DNA of 26,343 bases from Auxenochlorella pyrenoidosa (lineage: Eukaryota > Chlorophyta > Trebouxiophyceae > Chlorellales > Chlorellaceae). Of this stretch, positions 1-9,320 are shown one piece after another; position 1 is the stretch's first letter, and each line of letters opens with the position of its first letter. Both the position numbers and the translations under genes were made by a program. The notes under the pieces were generated by a model. That model made no database searches. It saw nothing but the letters and a program-made list of their open reading frames with translations, and was not told where the DNA came from. Location of the stretch: assembly GCA_001430745.1 (NCBI GenBank), contig KQ481962.1, positions 158,130-184,472 on the forward strand. The letters are read 5' to 3'.

Positions 1-1
1 G

Positions 2-49
2 CCGGCAGAGGTGGAGCGCCGCTGCGGCGCCGGCAGCGTGGCCCCATAG
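2..49 (+). CDS. Possible 3' end of an upstream plus-strand gene (partial)
   Basis: Frame 2 is open from the window edge and ends at a TAG at 47-49, giving a 15-residue tail (PAEVERRCGAGSVAP). Its composition suits coding sequence here, but the stretch is too short to assign to a family. It could equally be chance reading of 3' UTR. If real, the following several hundred bases would be its 3' UTR, and a TGTAA at 761-765, the usual green-algal polyadenylation signal, could belong to it. It would also be convergent with the TDP2-like gene. Confidence 0.2.
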   Translation, partial: PAEVERRCGAGSVAP

Positions 50-938
50 CCCGGGCCCCTCCTGCCCTCTGCCAGCCCAAGCTGGCTGGCGCGCCAGCTC
101 CAGCAGGAGGCAGCTGCCCACGCAGCACCCTCCTCCTCCTTGCGGGAGGCCCCTTGTGAACTGCCCAGAACAACCGGCAGCACGACAGCTCATGACAGCT
201 TTTGACTCCTCTCTCCTTGCCCTCTTCCCTGCTTGATTCTCTCTGCGCTCCACACCCCTGCCAGCTCCCCCCCTGGTCACCCAGCTTTACAGCCTTCGCA
301 ATACCGAAAAAATCATCATCTATGACCAACCCTTGCCAGCTGCTCCTTGCCAGAATCACAAAATTCAACCCTTCCTCTCCCCCCGTTGTCTCTCTTGACA
401 TCTCCAGCCCTGGACCCCGATTGCCATGCTCTGCCGAAAGAGGCATCGACGCCTCACATTGCTTGCCAAATTCCTGACACCATAGTTTATCACTGTCCCC
501 TCGCGTATTCAAACACAAATTTTAATCATATAAATCAATCGATTAATCATTCGCCCAAACCATGTGCCCTCCTGGCTCCACTATACCGGTGCCTGGCCCC
601 GCCCCAAGCGCCTGGCACCCACCCTGGCTCTACCACTTTTGTTGCCCAACCCCGGTGCTCGCGCTGCCGTATTCGTGAACGTACCGAATCCCACTGCGAT
701 CCTTGCCAGGCTCGTGCCAGCCCAAACGAAGCCCTCAACAGCAGCTCGTGATGCCTGTCCTGTAACCGCACCTGCTTCTGCGCCCGACTTGATAGCACGG
801 GCGGGGGACTAGGGGAGCATTGGCTACAGCAGCCATGTTTGGAATGTTTCAGAGCAAGCGAAAACTGCATGAGCAGCCGCATGATCTTAAGAGGATGTGC
901 ACTGGCTGCTGGGGCACAGGCAGGCGTGCGTGCTCATG
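50..938. other. Intergenic stretch, mostly 3' flank of the TDP2-like gene
   Basis: No convincing gene is visible. Open frames on both strands (for example 347-751 plus and 547-882 minus) lack recognisable domains and have Pro/Ser/His-rich, non-coding-like composition. The stretch from about 505 to 555 is an AT-rich island in otherwise GC-rich DNA and contains the palindrome AATCGATT near 536-543. It should hold the 3' UTR of the minus-strand gene ending at 939. A plus-strand TGTAA lies at 761-765. Confidence 0.5.
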
Positions 939-3374
939 CTAGCCCGCCGAGCGCAGGCGCAGCAGCAGGCCAAAGTGGTCGCTGGGCAGCACCGGCCGCC
1001 CCTCCCACTGCAGGCCCGGCAGCGCCTGCCGGCCCACCATCTCCAGCCCTTCGAGCCGCCAGCGGCGCAGCTTGCAGAAGATGCGGTCCAGGCGGCGGCG
1101 CAGGCGGTTGCCCTTCTTGAGCATGGGGTTGGAGCGGGCGTCGTAGGTGAGGCCCTCCTGCTCGCCGGTGGCGCCGTGCAGGTGCACAAAGGCGTCGCAC
1201 CAGCCGCCCGGCAGCGGCGGCACGCCGTCGTCGGGCGACCAGTTCTACAGGGGTGGGCGGGGGCAGTGAGAGGGTGCAGATGGGGGAAGAGCTCTGGCTG
1301 GATGTGTAGAAGCTGTTGTCATGGGCCCGAGCCTGTGGCCTGGCCTGGTACCTGCCAGCAGTTCCTCCCTGGTTAAATCCCTGACCTCTTCCCTGTGCGC
1401 TCGTGCCGCTCCCATGACAGCGTGACATGCAGGCAGCTTTGGCCCTGCTGAAGTCGGCCGTGTGCCCTGCCGTGCATCATCTCTGGCGATCCTCCCCCAC
1501 CGCTCAGCATGCAGCAGCGGTGCGCCCACCATGTCTCCCGCCAGCAGCACATCTCCCTCCTTGGCGCGGTCCAGCACGCCCGCCGCCATCCTGAGCTGCG
1601 CCTGCCGTGCCTCGCGGAAGGGCTGCTCCCAGCCAATGGGCGACTCCAGGTGGGTGGTGGCCACGCGTATCGACCGCCCAGCCACGCGACCGGCCACGGT
1701 CTTGAGGTCGCGGCCTGCGAGGGGAAGCAGGGGTGCACCGCCGGCGCTGATGTTGGTGCAAACGCGAGAAGTCCACAGGCGAAAACGGTGGGAGAACATA
1801 ACGGGCCAACCTCCAGCATGCCCGCCTTACAGCTTGCCCGCCTGACAGCTTGCCTGCCTGCCTGACAGCTCGACATCCTGCCTGCCCGCCTGCCTAATGC
1901 TGGTCTCCACCACACCCCGCACTACAGAAGCCTCGCACGCTCCCATCTGGTCCCTCACCCATGCAGCTGTTCTCAAAGGGCACCTCCGCATACCCGCCGG
2001 CGCCCACCAGGCCCGTCCTGCTCCACAGCAGGAGGGTGAAGTACGGTGCTCCCTGCGGCGGCGGCGATGCGTCGTACTCGCGCCACCAGGGGGCGGCCGA
2101 GAAGAGCTGGTGGATGCGGGGCGTCACCTCCTGAGGGCAGAGGGGGGAGAGCCGGGGAACGCCAGTCGGGGCAAGGGAAGGAAGCAGCTCAATGCAGAGG
2201 TGGGCTCGACCAGGGGCAGCCCTGGTGCGACCAACCCCATGCCCACAACACCAGCTTGCATACAGTAAAAGAGCATAGTCCGCAACACAGCGCCCTGCAG
2301 GACAAAGATGCCCCCCTGTCAGCCATGCACGCCCTCGCCGGCCCCACCTGCAGGCACACAAAGGTGGGCGTGTGCGCCTGGATGACAGCGCCAATGGCGG
2401 CCATGCGGGCCTGCAGGTGCACTTCCTCCTTGAACCACACCTGCACAGCACGGGTGGGCGCCGGGTGAGGCGCCGGGCAGCAGGCAGACAGCCATGGCAT
2501 GCCACGGCCAAACTGGAGAAAGCCTGCGCGATCTGAAACGTTCCCCGCCCGTGGGGCTGAACAACCAGGAAAGGTGTCGGTCATAGCACCCGACGCGCTG
2601 CTGGGAGTGGTGGGGCGACATCAAGGTCCAAAACTCACATTCCATGTCAGCAGGGAGCAGCGAGCCGGCTCCCCTGCGCCGTCATCAAGCTGCTGCGGCG
2701 AGCGCTGGGCGTGCTGCGCAGCAGGCGGCTGCTGCAAGCTCCGCTCCAGAGGCTGCTGCAGAGCAGGGAGCACCTGCTGCCCTCCTGGCCCTGGTGCCGC
2801 AGCCTGCTGTGCCTGCCGCTGCGCCTGGCGCGCCATGCGTTCTGCGTGCAGCTCTGCAAGCAGCCGGTTGCCTGGCAGCACCGGGCCGGCGGGCGCTGTA
2901 GTACCTGAATTGCTGGCACCTAAGCGCTGCTCTGGCCCCTCGTTCACACCAGGGCCTCGGTCGGGGCTTCCAGCACTGCCAATGCCGCGACCTTGGTTGA
3001 CGCGGCGGGCGTGCTCCATTATGCGGCGCCTCGCCTCCTCATCTTCATCGCCCGCCAGGTCGATGGCATCGTCAGCACCTGCCTCGTGCCGCCGCTTGCG
3101 GGCGGGCGGGCGCGCGGGTGGCGCTTCCTCTGCAAGCAGCAGGAACAGTGCTTTTCGGATGGCAGAGAAGCTGCGCTGGGCGCAAGAGCAGCTCCGCCCG
3201 CCGTTCAACACATATATGCATCACACGCTTACTGCAAAATGCAGTCAAGTGCAGCGGGCGGGAGTGCGCCACATGGTTGCAGTGGCAGGCAGCGGGCGCC
3301 GCTGCCGCCGCCTTCCCAAGCACACCATCCTGCTCACCAGGTGATGTAAGGTCAACAACGTCTGCTTCCAGCAT
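939..3374 (-). CDS. TDP2: Tyrosyl-DNA phosphodiesterase 2-like protein
   Basis: Six exons on the minus strand: 3374-3338, 3129-2639, 2440-2348, 2130-1959, 1714-1530 and 1244-939. All introns are GT-AG, and they join to a 427-residue protein. TDP2 hydrolyses the 5'-phosphotyrosyl bond left by trapped topoisomerase II so that the break can be rejoined. The endonuclease/exonuclease/phosphatase fold is clear from its active-site motifs in order: LTWNV (N176), LQEVTP (E208), THLES (H286), GDMN (D325, N327) and SDHF (H416). The first 170 residues are low-complexity, rich in Gln, Ala and Arg. They carry VVDLTSPEEE at 6-15 and IDLAGDEDEE near 35, which look like SUMO-interaction motifs; I see no obvious UBA domain or zinc finger. 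The start at 3374 is chosen because exon 1 splices in phase to exon 2. It diverges from the kinase gene at 3737. Family call is firm; nuclear role is from homology. Confidence 0.9.
1816..1895. repeat. Imperfect CCTG-rich minisatellite in TDP2 intron 4
   Basis: Degenerate tandem units of the form GCCCGCCTGACAGCTT / GCCTGCCTGACAGCTC, with CCTG/CCCG runs, fill part of the intron between exons 4 and 5 of the TDP2-like gene. On the gene's own strand this reads as CAGG repeats. Nothing suggests more than slippage-derived intronic sequence. Confidence 0.55.
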
Positions 3375-3736
3375 TGCCGAGGGAGTCTTCTTCAGATAAC
3401 TCAGTTGCGGCGCCCTGGTTCAAGCTGCCACAAGCTGCCGCCAGCCTGTGCAGAGAGCCGCAGCGATCACAGGGCGGCTGGATCCTATAGAACTGCAGTC
3501 AGGGTCGCTTGGCAGCCCTCTCGGAAGCCAATTTCGGGGCTTGCAGGCATGAACTCCCTGCTGCGTTTGGCCCAGTGCTTGCTGATGCCGGGGGCTCTGC
3601 AGCTGCCCTCCGACATCCCGAATCCTCGTCTGCGTTTGTAGGCCCCGCGCCCGCTGTCGCACGCCACCAGCCGCCCCACCTTCTGCCAGCGTCTCCCTCC
3701 CGTCTGCTCGCGCTGCCATGCGGCAGCGGGCCTAAG
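3375..3736. promoter_or_regulatory. Divergent promoter region between TDP2 and the STY-type kinase
   Basis: About 360 bases separate the two start codons, so both 5' UTRs and both promoters must fit here. I see no clear TATA box; CTATAG at 3485-3490 is the only TA-rich word. The kinase reading frame stays open upstream of its ATG as far as a TAG at 3488-3490 but has no in-frame ATG, which supports 5' UTR or an undetected upstream exon. Confidence 0.5.
3718..3735 (+). promoter_or_regulatory. Minimal upstream ORF before the kinase start
   Basis: ATG CGG CAG CGG GCC TAA is a five-residue ORF whose stop is separated from the proposed kinase ATG (3737) by one base. It is in a different frame from the kinase. 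If the mRNA begins upstream of 3718, ribosomes would meet it first, so it could lower or gate kinase translation. If transcription starts downstream, or an upstream exon exists, it has no role. Confidence 0.35.
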
Positions 3737-6700
3737 ATGGTGGCTCCCGGCCCAACCCTGGCCGTCAGCAGCCCCGGCAGCGCCCCGAGCCCGCTCTTTG
3801 CCAGCGGAAGCGTGCCCCACTCGCTCAGCGCCGGCCTGGGCAACATGAGCGGGGCCCTGCCCCCCGCTGGAGCGCCCCTGGCCAGCCAGGGCAGCCTGCG
3901 GCGGCGCAGCAAGCTCGAAATCGCCGAGGTGTTCCTGGCGAACCTGCGCGCCAGGGGCATGGAGGTGGATGCAGCCTTGGCAGATGAGCTGCGCAGCCAT
4001 TTTGAGTCGCTCCCGAGCAGGTGCGGGAGGCAGTCGCCCTGCATGGCGCTCGCTTGCTTGCCGCCTGCCTGCCCGCCCTTGCCTCATCATTGATCACAAT
4101 TGATCGCCAGCTTTGGCGCAAAGGGCCCGCATCCTGCAGGCTGCCACCGGGGTGCCGCCCAGGGTGCCGCCGCCGCCCTAACCTGCCAGCTGCTCGCCTG
4201 TGACCCGTGTTTCTGCAGGTACGCGCTCGACGTCAACATCAACAGCCTGGATGTGCTCAATCACAAGCGCCTGCTGGACAGCGCGCGCTCCGACCCATCC
4301 GCCGTCTCCTTCCAGCTGCGGCCAGTGGACGTTGTCAGCGGCAGCGATCTGGCCAAGCGGCCCTCCTTTGGCAGCCTGGACACCCTGCAGATGCACCACG
4401 AGGTGTGCACCGCCGCACCAAGCAGCTGCCGCATTAACCAGCAGCACCAGGCATGCAGATGTGCAGGCGACACTGTTAGTGCCAATCTGGTCGGTGCTGT
4501 TGCATTGCTGCCGCATTGCTGCCGCACGCGTCACCCTCGGGCCTTGGGTTGCGCTGTCCACTCAACCGCCCACCCTCCTTCATGCGCTCCCGCAGGCGCT
4601 CACAAACAGCTTCTCCCCTCACAAGTTGTCGAGCGGGCGGCCGCTGCCGCGCCCAGCCTTCGGGTCCTCGCCCAACCTGCAGGTGCAGACACGCCACTGG
4701 GCTGGCTGCACAGTGTGCCAGCTGCCCCGCAGCCCTGCCGGCTTGCTTGCAGCGCTGCTGTCTGTGTTTTTGCATGTGGGGGTTAATAAAGCAGCATGCA
4801 GCTGGTAGGGTTTCTTGAAAGCTGCAACATGTACGGCGGTACTGCAGACGTGCCAGCAATGGTGCGCAGCACCATCGCGCCCTGCCCCAAACTGCAGCAT
4901 TCCCAGACAGCATGGCCCTGGTGCCACGCCACCTGCCAGCCGCGGCCAATTGCTTGCGATCATGCTGCCGTGCACTACAGGCGCTTGTGCTGGAGGCGGA
5001 GGAGAAGCTGGAGGCGCAGGCGGGTGGAGAGCGGTCGGCGCTGGCCGCCGCAGCCACCACCTTTTACGAGGTGACCATCGCCTCTATAGACCAGCCCAAG
5101 CTGCTCAGCCGGCTTTCAGAGTCGCTGGTGAGGAGTCAAGAGGGGTGCTGTGGTGCCGAAAACAAGGTGGTCTGTGCAGCTGTGAGTCTGCGCGCCTTGG
5201 TTGGCGCTGTGAATCCTCGGCTCTGCTCTGATGCTAGCATGCCACGGTGCTGTCATCTTACCACACCAAACTTGAGAGGAGTCGCTGCCGTTGGAGCGGC
5301 TGCATCATCCAGCATTGACGCATGCCGACTCCGCTCCCCGTGCCTGCCTGCCTCCCCCTGGTTCCTGGCAGGGCGACCTTGGGCTGAACATCTGCGAGGC
5401 GCACGCCTTCAACACAAAGGACCGCTTCTCGCTGGATGTGTTTGTGGTCAACGGCTGGGCGGGCGGCGGCACCGAGGAGCTGGAGGAGGTGCTCAGCCGG
5501 CGGCTGCAGGAGCTGCCGCCACCCGTGGTGCGCGGAGCCAGCGCCAGCCCGCCCGCAAATGTGCAGCAGCCGGAGCTGCGGGTGCCGCAGGACGAGCTGG
5601 ACATCCTGGCCAAGGTGCGCGCGGGGTGGCGGCGCGGCGCTGCCCAGTTTGGGAGGAGGGACGAGCTCTTTGTGTCAGCAACTGTGCCGGCGCTTCGTTG
5701 CGCTGCCCAGCCGTGTTTGTTGCGCGACAAGCTGCTATCGTGGCCGCCTGCTTCCCATCCACCTTCCAGGGCTGTAGGGATGCCGCTCCGAGCATCTCTG
5801 CTGGCTTGGCACCTCCCACGTGTGCTGGGCTCACCACATGCCCTGCTGACGGCCCCCTGTGTGCCCCCTGCAGCAAGCCACCACCAGCACCTCGGACAAC
5901 GACTGGGAGCTGGACCCGCACGAGATTGTGTTCAACGAGAAGATTGCCAGCGGCGCGTTTGGCGACCTGTTCCGGGGCTCCTACTGCGGCCAGGATGTCG
6001 CCATCAAGATCCTGCGCAACGTGCACGAGGACAGCCAGCAGTTCCAGGAGTTCCTCCAGGTGGGTGGGGGCTCGGGATGGGGTGTGAAGGTGGTGGCTGA
6101 CAGGCCTGCAGCGGCAGGGGGCTGGCAAGTGACAGGGAGGTTGGAGAGAGTGGAGGTGGGCATGAGGGAGCTGTTCAATCTGTGGGCTGATTGGGAGGGC
6201 TAGATGCCATGCTTGCGGGATCTGCGCCGCAAGATGGCCACGGCCGTGCCCAAAGTCGTCGGGGAACTTGCCACTTGTTGGCTGCCACGTGGACCTGCTG
6301 GGAGGCAGCCATGCGTGGTCGTCTGATTGTGTCTGCTCACTGCCACCCCCCCTTGCGGTCCACGCTCAAGGTGTGCCTGCGGCCCTGCCCGTTGCGCCCC
6401 GCAGGAGGTGGCGATCATGCGCAAGGTGCGGCACAAAAACATAGTGCAGTTCATCGGCGCGTGCACGCAGAAGCCCAACCTGTGCATCGTGTTTGAGTTC
6501 ATGAGCGGCGGCAGTGTGTACGACTACATACGCAAGGTGAGTGGGTGGGTGGGTTGTGTTGGGGGCGGGGTGGGCTGAGGGTAAGTAGGAGGGCCGGGGG
6601 CGAGAGGGCAGGGGCACCAGCCTTGCTGTTGCACAGCTGGTTCCTGCTGGCTGCACCGGTTTGTTGGTGTGAGCGCAGGCTGTACAGGGCAGGTGCGGCC

Positions 6701-8154
6701 TGGCTGCCCACCATGCTTTGTCTGGCCGACGCCGAAGGCGCTGCGCCGCTGCTGCCTTTGCTCCCCGCAGACGGGCCCGCTGCGCGTGGGCACGGTGCTC
6801 AAGATTGCGGTGGAGGTGTGCCGCGGCATGGACTACCTGCACAAGCGCAAGATCGTGCACCGAGACCTCAAGGTGGGGGGCACTGGCGCAGGTGCAGGCG
6901 GTCAGGCAGCCCGTGCTGCAGTTCTGTCCTGCACGATTGCTGGTGCCGCCGATGGAGGGTTGTTTCCTTCCTACCTGCCCGCCTGCTCCTCCTGCCTGCC
7001 TGTGTGCTGCTGCCTGCTGCCTGCTGCATGTCTGCTGCATGCCCGTCCTGCGCATGCGCCGTTGTGCCTGCCGCACCGCCAGCCGTGCTCCCTGCCCGCC
7101 TGCCAACCATGCGGCACGTGGCCCCGCCCGACAGGCCGCCAACCTGCTGCTGGACGAGACGGGGACGGTGAAGATTGCCGACTTTGGCGTGGCGCGCGTC
7201 ATGGACCACACCGGCATCATGACGGCAGAGACGGGCACGTACAGGTGGGCAGGGGGGGCGGGGGCCAGCCACATGTGGAGCAGGGCAGAGCGCATGAGCG
7301 GGCCCTGGCCGCGCTCGAGCCAGCAGCCCCCACTTGTGCGTGCGTCGCTTCGACCTGAGGCCCCTCCCACTGGTGTGCATGTTGCAGGTGGATGGCACCA
7401 GAGGTCATTGAGCACAACCCCTATGGAGAAAAGGCGGATGTATTCAGGTGCGCTGCAGCTGGGGCGAGCCTGTGGGGGCTCCCTCTGGTGCCTGAGCACC
7501 ACAGCGTTGCGCTGGCCTCGCAAAGCGGCTGTGCGTTCTGAGCCAGGTTGCCAACACGCGTCCCGCTAGCCACCCCTGCCCCTCTGCAGCTTTGGCATCG
7601 TGCTGTGGGAGCTGCTCACTGGGCGGATTCCCTACAGCGACATGACGCCGCTGCAGGCAGCGGTGGGCGTGGTGCAGAAGGGGCTGCGCCCGCCCATCCC
7701 GACAAACTGCCCGCCACCGCTGTCCGACATCATGCGGCTCTGCTGGCAGCGTGACCCCGCTGTGCGGCCCTCGTTTGAGCAGGTAAGATGGCCGGACAGT
7801 GGGCCTAGTTTGGGGGGTTTTGAGCAGCAGAGGCGCATGATTTCGGGTCTGAACGCCAGCAGCTGGCCTGGGCTCAGTGAGTCAGATGGCGCTGCTCTGT
7901 TTACCGGGCCTCCACCGCCTCCACCAGCATGTGCACCCTCGCACCCCCCCCTCCCTGCCCCCCAGCTCAAGCTGAAGATGGAGGAGCTGCTGGAGGTGTA
8001 CCGGCAGCAAGACGGGGCGGCGGGGGTCGTGAAGAAGGTGCCCGCCGCGGGAGCCGGCGGCTCTGGCAGCGGCGCAGCTGCGCCTGGCGGCGGCGGCGGC
8101 GGCCTCTTGGCGCGCCTGCGCTCAGGCAGCAGCAGCAGCAGCATGCGTAAGTGA
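3737..8154 (+). CDS. STY8: ACT-domain Raf-like Ser/Thr/Tyr kinase (STY8/17/46 type)
   Basis: Twelve exons: 3737-4020, 4219-4402, 4596-4682, 4981-5127, 5372-5614, 5874-6059, 6405-6536, 6771-6872, 7135-7244, 7388-7447, 7590-7782 and 7966-8154; 638 residues. The N-terminal block carries the plant-type signature RYALDVN...LNHKRLL (95-113). An ACT domain follows at about 213-265 ([16 protein letters not shown] to [11 protein letters not shown]). The kinase domain begins near 326, with glycine loop ASGAFG (340-345), VAIK (K360), HRDLK (451-455, catalytic D453), N458, DFG (471-473) and GTYRWMAPEV. Plant STY kinases phosphorylate chloroplast transit peptides in the cytosol; ACT domains commonly sense small metabolites. 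The C-terminal 60 residues are Gly/Ser-rich. The start is the first in-frame ATG after the upstream stop at 3488; an extra 5' exon is possible. Family call is firm; the substrate is inferred from plants. Confidence 0.92.
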
Positions 8155-8888
8155 GGCGCTGGGCTGCCAAGGAGGCGCTGCGCGCTGCAGCGCCGTCCCC
8201 TGGCGCCCGCGTTCTGCCCCTTACCACCACCAGACGGTGGCTGCTCATTAGAGTGGGGCCCGGCCACAGCGCAGCGCAGCGCAGCCGGAGCCCCTCCTCC
8301 GCGCAATTTTTTCCACAACACTTGGGGGGTGCTTCCCTGTCTGTCATGCGGCGTCATGTCGAGTGAGAGGAGAGTGTTTTTGTGGAGAGAGCCCTGGCAG
8401 CTGCACACGCTGCCCGGGCCACGGCAGGCCTCAGTGCTGTGCCGTGCTTGTGTTCCTGTGTCTCATCCCCTTCTTCTCCCCTTCCCTCTTCCCTCCTTCC
8501 CTGCACCCCTCCCAATTTTGAGTTGCATGCCTCGTCCTTGCTTTGTCCTCCCCACATACCCAACCCTCCTCTCTGGCCCTGCCGGAGGGAGCTCTGCCGC
8601 CTGCCTCCTGGCCCTTGCCACATCCCCACAAACGAACTGCTCTTGCCTAGAAGCCTTCTACAAAGAAGAGCAAAATCACATAAGCAAAGGCAAAGGCAAC
8701 CCTTGCGTGGTATGGGTACAGGAGTGAAGGAAATGGGGCAGAGGAATGTGACGAAGAACCAGCAAACAAAGCTGATGCGTGGTAAACAAAGCTGATGCGT
8801 GGTAAGGGGGCGGAATGCAGAGCAGAACGCAAAGCAACACAGATCCCGACATGGACTACAACCCTCTGGAGCAGCGGCGGCCGCTTGT
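8155..8888. other. Kinase 3' flank and intergenic sequence
   Basis: No gene is seen. The plus strand from about 8455 to 8530 is strongly pyrimidine-rich (CCCCTTCTTCTCCCCTTCCC and similar) and probably lies in the kinase 3' UTR. I find neither a TGTAA nor an AATAAA signal on the plus strand here. The stretch also contains the short tandem duplication at 8764-8803 and the 3' side of the small minus-strand ORF that ends at 8889. Confidence 0.5.
8764..8803. repeat. Perfect 20-bp tandem duplication
   Basis: AAACAAAGCTGATGCGTGGT occurs twice back to back (8764-8783 and 8784-8803) without mismatch, followed by AAGG. It is AT-richer than its surroundings and lies between the kinase and the DFRP-like ORF. 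The perfect identity suggests a recent duplication. Confidence 0.9.
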
Positions 8889-9174
8889 TCAGTGGCCCTC
8901 AAAGAGCTCAGGGTGGTGCTCATGCAGCTCCCGTCCCGTCAACTGCTCCAGCGGAATGGACCCGGCCTTGATTGCCGCCTCTCGAGCAGCCGCTGCCTGT
9001 GCCGCCGCTGCTGCGGTGGCCGCCAATCGTGCTGCCTGCCAAGCCTGGAACTGCTCTGCCGTTACGCTGGGCTCTCCTTGGCGCTCCTGAGGCTCTGGGG
9101 GCGGCAGCTGCTCTTGTTGCCGCCTTACGGCAGCTGCCGCTGTCGGGGATGCGGCTGGCAGGGGGAGAGTCATC
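8889..9174 (-). CDS. Small ORF resembling the C-terminal tail of DFRP/ZC3H15 proteins
   Basis: A 94-residue minus-strand frame ends in PSVTAEQFQAWQAARL, an Ala-rich helix, then LTGRELHEHHPELFEGH and a stop. The order (V/I)T-E-x-F-xxW, charged helix, then (L/I)(S/T)GRE(L/V)-x-x-x-x-PEL resembles the C-terminal region of DRG-family regulatory proteins (ZC3H15/Tma46). Those proteins bind and stabilise DRG GTPases on ribosomes. No CCCH zinc fingers are found nearby. An in-frame ATG also exists at 9272, giving 127 residues, but the added part is not conserved-looking and approaches the start of the farnesylcysteine lyase gene. It may be a free-standing small gene, a gene fragment, or the last exon of a gene whose other exons I cannot place. 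The family resemblance is from memory and rests on short motifs. Confidence 0.4.
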
Positions 9175-9320
9175 CTGGCGGAACAAATACTGCATGCACT
9201 GATGTGCGCGCAAGAGCAAGCGGGGAATTCGGCCCAGCACACAGCAGCAGGGTTTTTCCTTGCCTTTGGCATGGCCTCCTCGCGCTTGCTGGCTTATTCT
9301 TTTGCGGATGGATCATCGAG

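Noticed and set aside
347..751. A 134-codon plus-strand ORF in the left flank
   Set aside because: It starts without an ATG, has no domain, and its composition is that of translated C-rich non-coding DNA.
4784..4795. AATAAA inside kinase intron 3 as a premature polyadenylation site
   Set aside because: A lone hexamer in an intron, in a lineage that mainly uses TGTAA, is weak evidence.
8354..8923. A 189-codon minus-strand ORF with Phe/Cys-rich segments resembling membrane helices
   Set aside because: It is a reading of the pyrimidine-rich 3' flank. No family motif is present, and it overlaps the better-supported DFRP-like frame.
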